Counted from the stretch's first letter, positions 41,822 through 51,417 are shown. The stretch is 64,000 nucleotides of DNA from Pseudomonas sp. UBA5706 (GCF_002419965.1 NZ_DIHC01000011.1:244252-308251); one strand, 5' to 3'. Made by a program: numbers and translations. The notes: generated by a model from the letters alone, not told the origin.

Positions 41822-43141
41822 ATGGGCCGCTGGTTGAGCAACATCTCGCTGAAATACAAATTCTGGGCGGTGAACGCCGTCGCGTTCTTCGCCCTTCTGC
41901 TGTTGGTGCTCTATGCGCTAAACCTTGAGCAAAAAAGCCGCGCCGAGGATGCCAGGGCGGCCGCGCAGGCTCACGCGCAGCTGCTGGCGGCCTGGCCGAC
42001 CGGGCAATCGGTGCCCGATACCGCACAACTCATCGCCGCACCGTCGTTCAGGCAGGTGCTGACCGAACATTTCACTCATTACGCCATTGCCGTATTCGTC
42101 CTGATGCTGGCGATGCTCAGCGCCTCGCAGTTGCTGATCCGTTTCTTGCTGACCCACCTCAACACGCTCAAGGATGTGATGCTGCACGTTGAGCAAACCG
42201 GCGATCTGTCGGCGCGCGTTCCTCTGGTCTCCGAAGACGAAGTGGGGCAAATGGCCAAGGCCTTCAACGCCATGCAGACCAGCTATCAGCGTATCGTCGG
42301 CACTGTCGCACAATCGGCCGCGCGGCTGGACCAGGGTGCGGTGCACCTGGCCGCCGGCATGAGCGATGTACGCGAAGGCATGCTCGGCCAGCAAAGCGAA
42401 ACCGATCAGGTGGCCACGGCAATCAACGAAATGACCGCCACGGTGTATCACATCGCCCAGCACGCCAGTGCCACGCGCGATCAGTCACAGAATGCCGACG
42501 CGTTGGCCGGCAGCGGCAAGGCAGTGGTGGATCGAGTGCAGACCTCGATCGCCGGCCTTTCCAGCGGCGTGCAGCAGACGGCAGGCATGATCCAGCGTCT
42601 GGCCGAGGACAGCCAGAAGATCAACGGCGTGGTCGGCGTGATTCACAGCATTGCCGAACAGACCAACCTGCTCGCGCTCAATGCCGCCATCGAGGCGGCC
42701 CGGGCTGGGGAAATGGGTCGCGGCTTTGCGGTGGTTGCTGACGAGGTGCGCAATCTGGCCAAACGCGTTCAGGCGTCCACCGACGAAATCACCCGCATGG
42801 TCGTGGCCTTGCAGGCCGGAACGCGCGACGCCGTAGACTTCATGCAGGAAAGCTCGTACAAGGCTGACGACTGCGTCCAGCAGGCGCAGGAGGCCGGGCA
42901 GGCCCTGGCGGCGATTACCGAGGCGGTGGCGCAGATGCGCGAGAGCAACACGCAGATCGCCGTGGCGGCGCAGCAGCAGAGTCAGGTCGCCGAGGAGATG
43001 AACCGGGCGGTGGTCAGTATTCGCGACGTCACCGAACGCACCGTGCGCCAGACCGTCGATTCGGCGAGCACCAGTGATGAGCTGGCGACATTGGCTGGCG
43101 AACTGAATACGGCAATCGGGCAGTTGAAGTCGCGCGGATAA
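41822..43141 (+). CDS. Methyl-accepting chemotaxis protein with very short periplasmic loop
   Basis: 439 residues from ATG 41822 (AGAAGAGC upstream); an in-frame TTG at 41786 is less likely. Two membrane segments lie at about residues 14-33 and 87-109, leaving a loop of only about 53 residues outside. A HAMP domain (LTHLNTLKDVMLHVEQTGDLSARVPLVSEDEVGQMAKAFN) follows, then the coiled-coil signalling domain with the hairpin tip INGVVGVIHSIAEQTNLLALNAAIEAARAGEMGRGFAVVADEVRNLA. The loop is too small for a normal sensor domain, so it may sense through a partner, an internal signal or membrane state (inference). Stands alone; no che genes adjacent. Confidence 0.93.
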   Translation: MGRWLSNISLKYKFWAVNAVAFFALLLLVLYALNLEQKSRAEDARAAAQAHAQLLAAWPTGQSVPDTAQLIAAPSFRQVLTEHFTHYAIAVFVLMLAMLSASQLLIRFLLTHLNTLKDVMLHVEQTGDLSARVPLVSEDEVGQMAKAFNAMQTSYQRIVGTVAQSAARLDQGAVHLAAGMSDVREGMLGQQSETDQVATAINEMTATVYHIAQHASATRDQSQNADALAGSGKAVVDRVQTSIAGLSSGVQQTAGMIQRLAEDSQKINGVVGVIHSIAEQTNLLALNAAIEAARAGEMGRGFAVVADEVRNLAKRVQASTDEITRMVVALQAGTRDAVDFMQESSYKADDCVQQAQEAGQALAAITEAVAQMRESNTQIAVAAQQQSQVAEEMNRAVVSIRDVTERTVRQTVDSASTSDELATLAGELNTAIGQLKSRG

Positions 43142-43181
43142 AACGATCCGCTAACCTCGCTCCCTGCCGCAGCGACATGCC

Positions 43182-43201
43182 GGTGCCGCAACAGCGGCAC
43201 C
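43182..43201 (+). terminator. Hairpin after the chemoreceptor gene
   Basis: GGTGCCGC (43182-43189) and GCGGCACC (43194-43201) form an 8-bp stem with loop AACA, inside a wider pair CTGCCGC (43174-43180) and GCGGCAG (43224-43230). It lies about 40 bases after the gene end. No T-tract follows, so terminator function is uncertain. Confidence 0.4.
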
Positions 43202-43387
43202 AGTGATCCCAGGACCGTCATCAGCGGCAGGCAGAGCGGTTTATGCGACCGAAGTGATCATGCCCCACCTGCTTTGCTCCTCCCTATGACACCGATAGCA
43301 AACCTCGATTCGCCGCCAGCCAGGTGGCGAGCCTACTCTGAGCCCATCGAAAACGGTTCTTATTCAGGCCAAGCAGAGGTAAGCACC

Positions 43388-43609
43388 ATGTCAAAATTCA
43401 TCTCCAACCTGCACCTCGACGATTTCTTCTCCGAGGCTCACACATCCGGCCTGTCGTCGAACCTGGTGCTGTCATCCCTGGCGTTTGCGCTGTCGATCGT
43501 TTCCGGCCTGTTGCTGCTGGACGGCGCACTGACTGCCAGCCTCACCAGCGCCGCTATCGGCGTTCTGGGCCTGATCGCAGCGCGGGCGATCAAAGGTGCA
43601 GGCCAGTAA
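43388..43609 (+). CDS. Small two-span membrane protein
   Basis: 73 residues from ATG 43388, preceded by AGAGG at good spacing. Two hydrophobic stretches (about residues 25-43 and 49-66) are separated by a short turn at LDGA. The N terminus is hydrophilic (MSKFISNLHLDDFFSEAHTSG). It ends in a positively charged AARAIKGAGQ. I do not recognise a family. It stands between a chemoreceptor and a convergent thioesterase gene. Confidence 0.7.
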   Translation: MSKFISNLHLDDFFSEAHTSGLSSNLVLSSLAFALSIVSGLLLLDGALTASLTSAAIGVLGLIAARAIKGAGQ

Positions 43610-43658
43610 GTTCTCGGGCAAGACGCCGGCGCTGCAACCCGTTGGCGAAACGTAACGC

Positions 43659-44453
43659 TCACCCGAACACGGTCACCGTCTGACGGCTGAGCGCAACCAG
43701 TTCCCCTGTCGGCGTCCACAGCCCCGCAGCGACATGACCGTAGCCATCGCGAGCGTGCTCGATCACCGCGCGGTATTGGGTCCAGTCATGGGTCGTCATG
43801 GCGGGCAATGGCTGCACGAACTCTATCGTCCAGGTCAACGAACTGCCGGGCGCCGGTTTGCTTAAATGAGGCAGTACCGCAGGCGGCCAGGTATCGACCA
43901 GCGCCAGCAAATGCGCCTCGGTCAGCGCCTCCAGCACAACGTCGTGCAAGCGGGCATAACCGCCGATGGCCGCAGACGGGGTGTTGCTGTACGGCAGTCC
44001 GCCCAAGGCCCAACGCATATCGATATAACGCAGGTATTCGGGCATCACGCCGGGAATGAACGGGAAATCCGCCACCTCCTCCACCGGCTTGAACCGGGGA
44101 GCAGGCTCGGCAGCTACCGCAATCGTCGATTCACGCGCAGCGCCGAAGCTGCCTTGAATCAGGGTGACCGTCTCACCGTTCTGCACCGCGCGCCCCAGAA
44201 CCTGGCTGACCGCCTTGCCCTCGCGCAGGACTTCTACTTCGAACGAAATCGGCACATCAATCGCAGGCGGGCCGATGAACGAGATGGCCAGCGAGCGAAC
44301 CGGCCGGTGCGACGCAACCTTTGCGCGCATGGCCTCGTATAGCAGGGCCGCCATCAGACCGCCGAAACAGGAGCGGCCCTGGGCCCAGGACGCGGGAATC
44401 GTCACCGCGCCGGGGTTGTCACGAACGGCGTCGAGCAAGTCGGAAAATGTCAT
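43659..44453 (-). CDS. Acyl-CoA thioesterase family protein (TesB-like, double hot-dog)
   Basis: 264 residues from ATG 44453, with GGAG five bases upstream; a GTG two codons earlier overlaps that site. An N-terminal hot-dog (WAQGRSCFGGLMAALLYEAM, VRSLAISFIGPP, SFEVEVLREGKAVSQVLGRAVQNGE) is followed by a second one ending TGELVALSRQTVTVFG. This layout is the TesB/4HBT-3 thioesterase type, which hydrolyses acyl-CoA. The catalytic residues cannot be placed firmly. Encoded 98 bases downstream of the CHAD gene. Confidence 0.85.
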   Translation of the reverse strand: MTFSDLLDAVRDNPGAVTIPASWAQGRSCFGGLMAALLYEAMRAKVASHRPVRSLAISFIGPPAIDVPISFEVEVLREGKAVSQVLGRAVQNGETVTLIQGSFGAARESTIAVAAEPAPRFKPVEEVADFPFIPGVMPEYLRYIDMRWALGGLPYSNTPSAAIGGYARLHDVVLEALTEAHLLALVDTWPPAVLPHLSKPAPGSSLTWTIEFVQPLPAMTTHDWTQYRAVIEHARDGYGHVAAGLWTPTGELVALSRQTVTVFG

Positions 44454-44551
44454 GGGCACTCCACGGTTTCACAGGAAATATCCCGGAGCTTAGCGACACG
44501 TCGCCTCCTCTCACAGCGCCCATAACTGCCAATCCTGCGGCCTGATCGGGT

Positions 44552-45331
44552 TCAGCGCGCAGGCGCATCGCCAAAGCAGGCTTTAAACAGTTGATCCAAC
44601 GCCTTGTCGGACTTTTTCTCGGCCCGCAGGATGCCCAGTTCCCAACCGGCCACACAGGGCGCAAGGTCCGCGTGCTGCCGGGCCTGAGCCAGCCACTGCA
44701 GATGATCGTGCCAATCACCCAGTGCGCCCTGCGCGTCCTTGAGCCTTTTCTGCATGCCCTTGGGCTGATGGCTGAGTTCGGGATAGGCTTCGGCCGCATA
44801 GCGCACGCGCTTGATCAGCAAGCGCAGGCGATGACGATCATGGTTCGGGTCGGCCATGGCCTGGCGCAGTTGTTTCCACTGTTTGTCCATGCGTTTCTCG
44901 ACACGCTGACGCAACTTTTTCAGCAGGCCATGACGTTGTTGGGCGCGCAGAAACGACGGCAGTTGATCCAGCACCCCGAACAAGCGGTTCAGTTCGGCCG
45001 ACGTCGCAACCCTGGGGCATGCGGCGTCCAGGTGCCTTGCGCGTTTGCTGGCAGCCTGATCCAGGCCCTGTGCGTCCAGATACGCCGCCAGCACCTGCAT
45101 GTCGCGCAGCGGCGTGGTCAGATCGCCGACGCCCTTGGCCGCCTCTTCGACCTGACCCATTCCAGGCAAACCGCGCAGCGGCCGCAGCACGCTGCGCAGA
45201 CGCCGCACCGTGGTGCGCAGATCGTGCAGCGCTTCGCTGTCGGTAGAGGCCGCCAAGCGGGCATGGCAGGCCAGCAGCTTGACGTTGAGACTGAGAATCT
45301 CGGCGATCAGGTGATCGACCATGGCTGACAT
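44552..45331 (-). CDS. CHAD domain-containing protein
   Basis: 259 residues from ATG 45331, with AAGGAG six bases upstream. The all-helical CHAD fold is shown by the repeated His/Arg-rich helices: EALHDLRTTVRRLRSVLRPLRG, then DRHRLRLLIKRVRYAAEAYPE and ALGDWHDHLQWLAQARQH. CHAD proteins bind polyphosphate with their basic helices and often go with CYTH triphosphatases or polyphosphate genes; none is visible here. It starts 21 bases after the TgpA gene end, so it may share that transcript. Confidence 0.9.
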   Translation of the reverse strand: MSAMVDHLIAEILSLNVKLLACHARLAASTDSEALHDLRTTVRRLRSVLRPLRGLPGMGQVEEAAKGVGDLTTPLRDMQVLAAYLDAQGLDQAASKRARHLDAACPRVATSAELNRLFGVLDQLPSFLRAQQRHGLLKKLRQRVEKRMDKQWKQLRQAMADPNHDRHRLRLLIKRVRYAAEAYPELSHQPKGMQKRLKDAQGALGDWHDHLQWLAQARQHADLAPCVAGWELGILRAEKKSDKALDQLFKACFGDAPAR

Positions 45332-45352
45332 TCGCAACTCCTTGTTCATTCA

Positions 45353-47353
45353 TTAAGGCTGCTTGTTTTTCACTGCCGACAAGCGCCAGGGCAAACGGCG
45401 ACGCAAGTACCTCAGGCGTCGGCGTAATTGGCTGATCGAGCCGGACTCACCGGAATAACGCTGCGCCTGGAATTCACGGGCAAAGCCTTCTATCGCCTCG
45501 GCGTGGGCCGGGAAACGCTCGGCAGCCCGCAATGCGAATGCCTGGGCGCCTTCTCCCTGCTCACGTCTGAGACCCTGGCGAGCCAGCAAGCGTTCGAAAG
45601 CGTTGAACAGACGCAACTGCGAGTCGCTTTCACGGCGCCAGGGTTTGAATAGCCACAAAGCCAGCAGCCCGAGAATGATCAGCGCGCCGCCTGCGAATGC
45701 AGGCGCTTGAAAACCCGAGAACCAGCGTCCCAGCACCTGCAATTGCTGTTGGCCCTGATAGCCCAGTACCCAGCGTTGCCAACCGTAGTTGAGGTTGTCC
45801 CAGCTCAGGCGAACCGCATTGAGCCAGGCCAGATGTCGGTAGCGCAACGCTGACATCGGCGAGTCGGCGAGAAAATCCTCGTCGGCGGACAATGCCTGCT
45901 CCAGCCCTTGCTCGATGCGCGCAGGTGCTACCGCCGCGGTCGGATCAACGCTGCGCCAGCCGATGCCGGGCTGCCAGTATTCGACCCAGGCGTGGGCATC
46001 GAACTGACGCACGCTGATGTAGTTGCCGTCCGGATTTAACTCCCCGCCCTGATAACCAGCGACGACCCGCGCTGGAATTCCGGCGGCGCGCAGCACGAAT
46101 GTCATGGCGCCCGCATAATGCGCGCAGAACCCGGCGCGGCTGGCAAACAGAAAATCATCAATGCCGTTGGTGCCCAATACCGGCGGCTTCAAGGTGTAAC
46201 GGAATGGCTGCTCGGTGAAATATGACAGCACGCCGTCAACCAGCGCTTCAGGCCGGGGGTAGCGGCGATGCATGTCGGTGGCCCACTCCCGCGCTTGCGG
46301 ATTGCCCCTGGTCGGCAGTTGCAGATTCTGTGCTCGACCAGCGTCGCTGAGCACGGTCTCGCGCACGGCGTCCGGCCAGGAGTTGACGCTGAACAGCACC
46401 GATTGCTCGATGGGGCGCCGGCGCTGCCAACGGAAATCGCTCATCTGGCGCACGCCGGCAAGGTCAGGCTCGCCGACATCCAGGGTCATCAGCCAAGGCT
46501 TGCCGGTCGGTTCCATGACGATGCTGTAGCTGAGCTTGCCACCTTCCTTGCGCCAGCCCGGTGCGTCGGGCACCTGGGCACGAGACGATTGCGACCAGCG
46601 CCGGCCATCGAACTGCTCCAGCGTCAGTGCGCGCCAGTACTGCTGATGGCGCGGCGGGATCGGGCCTTCAAAACTGGCGCGAAACACCAGGGCTGCTGAC
46701 TTGCTCAGCTCGGCGATATCCCCCGGCGCCATGCTGTCGGACAGCCCGGTCAGCGCCTTGTTGCCCGGCTGTGGCAATGACCACAGCGGGTCCAGGCGTG
46801 GAAAGAACAAAAACAGCAGCAGCATCAGCGGTACCGCTTGCAGCAGCAATTTGAGCGCCAGGATCAGCGTACCCGCAGGCTTGAGAGACAGTGCCGACTG
46901 CTGCAGACCGATCAGCCCTGCCAGCAAGGTCGCAACGGGCAAGAGGGTGAACAGCCCCCACAGCAATGCGTCTTCGAACAGGTAACCGACGGCCACACAA
47001 AAGAAGCCCAGGAAGATCAGCACCAATGCGTCGCGTCGGCTCTGCATTTCCAGCATTTTCAGGATGAAGGCGGCAATCAGCAACGCGGCCCCGGCGTCGA
47101 GCCCGACCAGGCTGCCTCGCGCCAGATAGATCCCGCCCGCAGTGCCCACCAGCAATCCCGACTTGATCCAGTTACCAGGCATGCGCACGCGCATGCGGAA
47201 AATCTGAATTCGCCAGAAGGTGCAGCCCAGCCACAAAACGATCAGAGAAACGGGCACGTGCAGGGAAAACGGCACGATGACCAGCGCCTGAGCGATCAGC
47301 AGCCAGTTCAAGCTGACCCGTGGTATGGGTTGAGCGAGGCCGGTAGACGTCAT
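45353..47353 (-). CDS. tgpA: TgpA-type membrane transglutaminase-like protein (DUF3488)
   Basis: 666 residues from ATG 47353 (GAGG nearby). The N-terminal third carries several membrane segments. A periplasmic transglutaminase-like domain follows, with Cys in SRAGFCAHYAGAMTFVLRAAGIPARVVAGY, then His in FDAHAWVEYW and Asp in SVDPTAAVAP, the expected triad. A further membrane segment and a cytoplasmic DUF4129-like tail end the protein. This is the P. aeruginosa TgpA layout, where it is essential. It follows DUF58 and MoxR genes, the conserved MoxR-DUF58-TgpA cluster. Confidence 0.93.
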   Translation of the reverse strand: MTSTGLAQPIPRVSLNWLLIAQALVIVPFSLHVPVSLIVLWLGCTFWRIQIFRMRVRMPGNWIKSGLLVGTAGGIYLARGSLVGLDAGAALLIAAFILKMLEMQSRRDALVLIFLGFFCVAVGYLFEDALLWGLFTLLPVATLLAGLIGLQQSALSLKPAGTLILALKLLLQAVPLMLLLFLFFPRLDPLWSLPQPGNKALTGLSDSMAPGDIAELSKSAALVFRASFEGPIPPRHQQYWRALTLEQFDGRRWSQSSRAQVPDAPGWRKEGGKLSYSIVMEPTGKPWLMTLDVGEPDLAGVRQMSDFRWQRRRPIEQSVLFSVNSWPDAVRETVLSDAGRAQNLQLPTRGNPQAREWATDMHRRYPRPEALVDGVLSYFTEQPFRYTLKPPVLGTNGIDDFLFASRAGFCAHYAGAMTFVLRAAGIPARVVAGYQGGELNPDGNYISVRQFDAHAWVEYWQPGIGWRSVDPTAAVAPARIEQGLEQALSADEDFLADSPMSALRYRHLAWLNAVRLSWDNLNYGWQRWVLGYQGQQQLQVLGRWFSGFQAPAFAGGALIILGLLALWLFKPWRRESDSQLRLFNAFERLLARQGLRREQGEGAQAFALRAAERFPAHAEAIEGFAREFQAQRYSGESGSISQLRRRLRYLRRRLPWRLSAVKNKQP

Positions 47354-47366
47354 GCCCGCCTCGCGT

Positions 47367-48320
47367 TCATGCCTGGACACCATACAACGCCAACTGCCGC
47401 AGGCAGGCTTCGCGGTGGGCATCGCCGCTGCCCACTGCCGAGAGGAAACCCGGCAGACGCAGGGCAAACGGCTGTTGCCGCTGGGACAGTTCCAGCACCC
47501 AATAACACAGGCGTGACAGCCGCTCCTCGATATCGCCACCCAATGCCATGAAATCCAGGCACAGGTCATGGCCGCTGAGATCGCTGAACTCCTTGACCAT
47601 CAACCCCTGTCCGCGAGACCAGGCCTTCCAGTGCATGCGGCGTTGCGAGTCGCCCGGTTGCCACGGGCGCAGGCCCTGATAATCATCGACGCCCTGTCCT
47701 TGGCTGGCCTGCCCGGCGTCTTCGGCGTGGGGCTCAATCCCTTTGAGCAATGGCATGCTGCCGGCCACAGGGCGCGGATAGATCAGCACCGTCTGCTCAA
47801 GGTCCAGCCAGCTCCAGGCGCGAAAGATGCCCAGCGGAAACACGCTTTCGACCCGCAGCCGTGGCGCACGCAGCCAGCCGCGACTGACCGCTGGCAGGGT
47901 TAGCGCAACGTCCACCTGGCGCTCGGGAGCGACATCGGTCTGCTCCAACCGCTCGCTGTCCCAACCCAGGGCAATGGCCTGATGGCCGCTCGCGGTGCTT
48001 TCCAGACGCAGGCGCAACTGCACCGGCTCGCCGACGAACACCGAGCGGGCGTGTCCGGCACTCAGGATCAGGCCGCTGAAATTGCGGTAGGTGTGCAAGA
48101 TCGCGAGCACGCCGACCGAAAGCATGAGGAAGGTCAGGCCATAAGCCAGGCTGTTCTGATAATTGATCGACACCAGCAACAACAGAATCAGCAAGAGCGC
48201 ATAGGTGCCGCCGACCCGGGTCGGCAGTATGAAAATTCGACGGTGGTCCAGCTCGATCCGCGACGCCGGGGGAATGCGACGTCCCACCCAGCGCTGCCAA
48301 ACCGGCTTGAAATGCGACAT
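47367..48320 (-). CDS. DUF58 domain-containing protein
   Basis: 317 residues from ATG 48320 (an in-frame TTG directly precedes it). Two membrane segments near residues 38-80 (YALLLILLLLVSINYQNSLAY and LTFLMLSVGVLAIL) precede a DUF58 core with GVDDYQGLRPWQPGDSQRRMHWKAWSRGQGLMVKEF, the defining motif of the family. The start overlaps the MoxR stop (TGATG). DUF58 proteins are thought to link MoxR ATPases to membrane or periplasmic targets (VWA-like fold). Confidence 0.92.
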   Translation of the reverse strand: MSHFKPVWQRWVGRRIPPASRIELDHRRIFILPTRVGGTYALLLILLLLVSINYQNSLAYGLTFLMLSVGVLAILHTYRNFSGLILSAGHARSVFVGEPVQLRLRLESTASGHQAIALGWDSERLEQTDVAPERQVDVALTLPAVSRGWLRAPRLRVESVFPLGIFRAWSWLDLEQTVLIYPRPVAGSMPLLKGIEPHAEDAGQASQGQGVDDYQGLRPWQPGDSQRRMHWKAWSRGQGLMVKEFSDLSGHDLCLDFMALGGDIEERLSRLCYWVLELSQRQQPFALRLPGFLSAVGSGDAHREACLRQLALYGVQA

Positions 48321-49237
48321 CAAAGCACCGGCACCTCACGCAGCAGCCATTGCACCAACGCCCCGCCGCCATGCCCGGTCGGATCGGTGCGTTCGCGCAG
48401 GCGATGACCGATCACCGCTGGCAGGATCGCCTGAACGTCTTCGGGTATCACGTAATCGCGTCCGATCAGCAGCGCCCACGCCCGCGCCGCCGACAGAATG
48501 GCCAGGCTCGCCCGGGGTGACAGCCCGTAGGCGAACTGGGGCTGGCTGCGGGTGGCGTCCACCAGACGCAGCACATATTCCACCAGAGCATCGCTGGCGC
48601 GAACGCCACGCGCCTCGGCCTGCAGCGTGGCCAATTCGGTGTGGTCGATAATCGGCTCGATGCGCGGCAATAACTCGCGCCGCGATTCGCCCAGCAGCAG
48701 GGCTTTTTCCGCCGAACGCGCCGGGTAGCCCAAGGACAGGCGCATCAGAAAGCGATCCAGCTGCGATTCCGGCAAGGCGAAGGTCCCCCCCTGGCTGAAC
48801 GGGTTTTGCGTGGCGATGACGAAAAACGGGTCGGGCAACAGTCGGGTTGCGCCTTCGATGGTCACCTGGCCCTCTTCCATCGCTTCAAGCAATGCGCTCT
48901 GGCTTTTCGGCGTAGCGCGGTTGATCTCATCGGCCAGCACCAGCTCGGCGAAGATCGGCCCGGGATGAAAGGTGAACTGCCCGCTGTCCCGGTCAAAGAC
49001 CGAGGTGCCCAGAATGTCACCCGGCAGCAGGTCGGAGGTGAATTGAATGCGCTGGAAGCTCAGCCCCAGCACTCGGGCCAGGGTATGGCTCAAGGTGGTT
49101 TTGCCCATGCCGGGCAAATCCTCGATCAACAGATGCCCCCCGCCCAGCAGGCACGTCAGGGCCAGACGAACTTGAGGCTCCTTGCCCAGCACCACTTCAT
49201 TGATCGCGTTTAAACACGCGTCCAGTTTTCTGCCCAT
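48320..49237 (-). CDS. MoxR family AAA+ ATPase
   Basis: 305 residues. Walker A GMGKTTLSHTLARVLG, Walker B LVLADEINRATPKSQSALLEAMEE, sensor ATQNPF and the lid helix with SPRASLAIL are present. ATG 49237 is used; the gene is first in the operon with DUF58 and TgpA. MoxR ATPases act as chaperones for assembly of protein complexes (known); the client here is likely the DUF58/TgpA membrane complex. Confidence 0.94.
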   Translation of the reverse strand: MGRKLDACLNAINEVVLGKEPQVRLALTCLLGGGHLLIEDLPGMGKTTLSHTLARVLGLSFQRIQFTSDLLPGDILGTSVFDRDSGQFTFHPGPIFAELVLADEINRATPKSQSALLEAMEEGQVTIEGATRLLPDPFFVIATQNPFSQGGTFALPESQLDRFLMRLSLGYPARSAEKALLLGESRRELLPRIEPIIDHTELATLQAEARGVRASDALVEYVLRLVDATRSQPQFAYGLSPRASLAILSAARAWALLIGRDYVIPEDVQAILPAVIGHRLRERTDPTGHGGGALVQWLLREVPVL

Positions 49238-49468
49238 CGGACAAGCCCCCCAGGCGACTGCTCTTGGCTACCAGGACCGCAACGACGCCAGCCATGCCGC
49301 CACTTTAAAGTCAGCGTAGGCGTTTTCGCCAGAGAGAACAGAGGGAATGGGATGAATTGTTGTGAGAGGCGCCGCGATGGCACTACGGCAACGAGCTTGT
49401 CGGCACCAGCGTCCATGAAACGCTGCCGCCGGAAGCCGGACAACTATAGCCCAGCGTTGCAGCCGCAC

Positions 49469-49747
49469 TTAACGACCCGCGCGCGACTCACGGATATAGA
49501 ACCGCGCTTTCTCGGCCTTGTCGTTACAACCCTCGAACGCTTCGAACTGTTGTTGAGTCTTGGCGCCGGTCAGCAACGACAGGGCCTTGGAATAGCTGAC
49601 CGTGCCGGCGAAACCTTCGGCCTTGGCCAGGTCCAGCTCATGCCACGCCGCATCCAGACTGGTGGCACAACTGTCTCGATAGGCGGTTTTACCCGCGCAG
49701 CCTGTCAGAACAAGGGCAAGCAATGGCAGGCAGATCCAGGCTTTCAT
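49469..49747 (-). CDS. Small predicted outer-membrane lipoprotein
   Basis: 92 residues; a lipoprotein signal peptide ends with LTGC, so Cys17 should be lipidated. The mature part is mostly helical (SCATSLDAAWHELDLAKAEGF, SYSKALSLLTGAKTQQQFEAFEGCNDKAEKARFYIRES), with two further Cys. The residue after Cys17 is Ala, not Asp, so outer-membrane sorting is expected. ATG 49747 has AGG before it. Family not recognised. Confidence 0.82.
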   Translation of the reverse strand: MKAWICLPLLALVLTGCAGKTAYRDSCATSLDAAWHELDLAKAEGFAGTVSYSKALSLLTGAKTQQQFEAFEGCNDKAEKARFYIRESRAGR

Positions 49748-49908
49748 CGGGTGTTACCTCAGCAAGGGAAATCTAGGATGCGGCTTTGACGGTGCGCCGA
49801 TGTAAAAGTGCCATGGCCGAACAGCGCTGAAGTGCCGATTTCCAACCCGGGCGCTGGTCCTGAACGCCCGAGGCGCCTTTGACCTGATACCGCCCCGAAA
49901 GCGGCGGT

Positions 49909-50301
49909 TCAGTCCTTGGGCCCGTAATGCATGTCGCCGTTGCCAAACGACCAGTTCTCACGCTTGGTTTCGATGAGATTGATGAACACATCCTCCCGTC
50001 GCAGGCCGGCACGCTCATGAATGCCCTCTGCGACAGCCTTGAAAAAGGCCTTTTTCACCTCGGTCGTCCGGCCTTCGTTCCAGGTGATTTGAATGAACAC
50101 GAGGTCCTTGGTGTAAGTGACGCCCAGGTAACCGGCCGCCGGATGGACAAGCTCGTTCTCGGCATGGCGGTGAACGATCTGGAAGTTGTCGTGCTCAGGG
50201 ACACTCGCCGTGCTGCGCAGGGCCTGATAGATGACATCGCCAATGGTTGCGACGGTTTGCGAAGAGATATGGGCGGCAACATCGATTCTGACCAGAGGCA
50301 T
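49909..50301 (-). CDS. Tautomerase family protein (4-oxalocrotonate tautomerase/MIF superfamily)
   Basis: 130 residues from ATG 50301, chosen because AGGA is spaced seven bases and because the next codon is Pro: the mature protein begins PLVRIDV, giving the N-terminal catalytic proline essential in this family. An ATG at 50307 would bury it. Later motifs VFIQITWNEGRTTEVKKAFFKAVAEG and RREDVFINLIETKRENWSFGNG match the long tautomerases. Substrate unknown; it lies alone, close to kdp. Confidence 0.88.
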   Translation of the reverse strand: MPLVRIDVAAHISSQTVATIGDVIYQALRSTASVPEHDNFQIVHRHAENELVHPAAGYLGVTYTKDLVFIQITWNEGRTTEVKKAFFKAVAEGIHERAGLRREDVFINLIETKRENWSFGNGDMHYGPKD

Positions 50302-50663
50302 ATGCATTTCCTTGTCGAGGGTGGGCCTGACAGGCGACTCGCGCAGCTGTCAGCGGTAGGACCGCTACCCTATTCCCGTGGCAAGCCCGCAGCAAGCGCA
50401 TAACGGTGAATCCCACGGGCCATGCCTTGATCACGCGCAGCGAGCGCGTGGGCATGAGCCCACTGCAACGGGGCCTGCCAAGAACAAAGGAGCCGTGCGG
50501 GTCCTGGGCCGGGAGAGCCACGGGATACGCTTAATCAGCATGAGCTCAAGCATTGAAAGCAAACGTGCCAGTCTCAGGCAACTGCTTCAGATGGCAGAAA
50601 TGCATCAACTTGCCCTCAGCCATCGTATCCGACAAGTGCGCACAGTGCGCCGATGAATCGCTC
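50302..50663. other. Intergenic stretch without recognisable gene
   Basis: 362 bases between the tautomerase start and the kdpE end. It has a weak 6-bp hairpin (GTGGGC 50448-50453, GCCCAC 50458-50463) and a CCCGTGG/CCACGGG pair, but no T-tract and no ORF I can support. Confidence 0.35.
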
Positions 50664-51353
50664 TCACCCCTCCAGCAACCGATACCCCACCCCCGCCTCG
50701 GTGACGATGAATCGGGGGGTGGCCGGATCGTCCGCCAGTTTCTGTCGCAGATGCCCGACGACGATGCGCAGGTAGTGAGTGTCCTCCACATGGGTCGGGC
50801 CCCAGATGTCCTTGAGCAGTTGCTGTTGGGTGATGACCCGCCCGGGATGCCGCGCCAGTTGCGCCAGCACGGCGTATTCCTTACGCGTCAGACTGATTTC
50901 TACCCCATCGAGCAGTACGCGCCTATAAGCCAGGTCCACCGTCAGCGGCCCGATCATTAACGCCGATTGCGCTTGCCCGTTGTCCGGCGCATGGCGCAGC
51001 AACGCGCGTATCCGCGCCAGAAACTCCTGAATGCCGAATGGCTTGGTCACGTAATCATTGGCCCCGCAATCCAGCGCGCGCACCTTTTCGCCCTCACTGG
51101 CGCGCACCGACAACACCAACACCGGCACCGCCGACCATTCGCGCAACTGGCGCAAAACGTCCTGGCCGTCGATGTCTGGCAGGCCAAGATCGAGCACCAG
51201 TACGTCAGGTTTGTTCAGCGCCGCCAGGCTCAGCCCTTCGCTGCCGGTGCCGGCTTCAAGCACCCTGTAGCCTTGTGACGCGAGGCTGATGCGCAGGAAT
51301 TTGCGGATCTGCGGTTCGTCGTCGATCACCAGAATGGTTGCCGTCTGACTCAT
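50664..51353 (-). CDS. kdpE: Response regulator KdpE (potassium limitation)
   Basis: 229 residues from ATG 51353. Receiver domain with acidic pair (IDDE), phospho-acceptor Asp55 in VLDLGLPD and Lys in YVTKPFG, followed by an OmpR/PhoB-type winged helix (SLTRKEYAVLAQLARHPGRVITQQQLLKDIWGPTHVEDTHYLRIVVGHLRQKL). This is KdpE by position after kdpD and by size. It activates kdpFABC at low K+ or turgor. The gap to kdpD is 64 bases. Confidence 0.95.
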   Translation of the reverse strand: MSQTATILVIDDEPQIRKFLRISLASQGYRVLEAGTGSEGLSLAALNKPDVLVLDLGLPDIDGQDVLRQLREWSAVPVLVLSVRASEGEKVRALDCGANDYVTKPFGIQEFLARIRALLRHAPDNGQAQSALMIGPLTVDLAYRRVLLDGVEISLTRKEYAVLAQLARHPGRVITQQQLLKDIWGPTHVEDTHYLRIVVGHLRQKLADDPATPRFIVTEAGVGYRLLEG

Positions 51354-51417
51354 GGAAATCCCGTCATGCCGATAAGTCGTCCAGTACAGCAGAACGCCAG
51401 CCTGGTGCAAACCCGGT

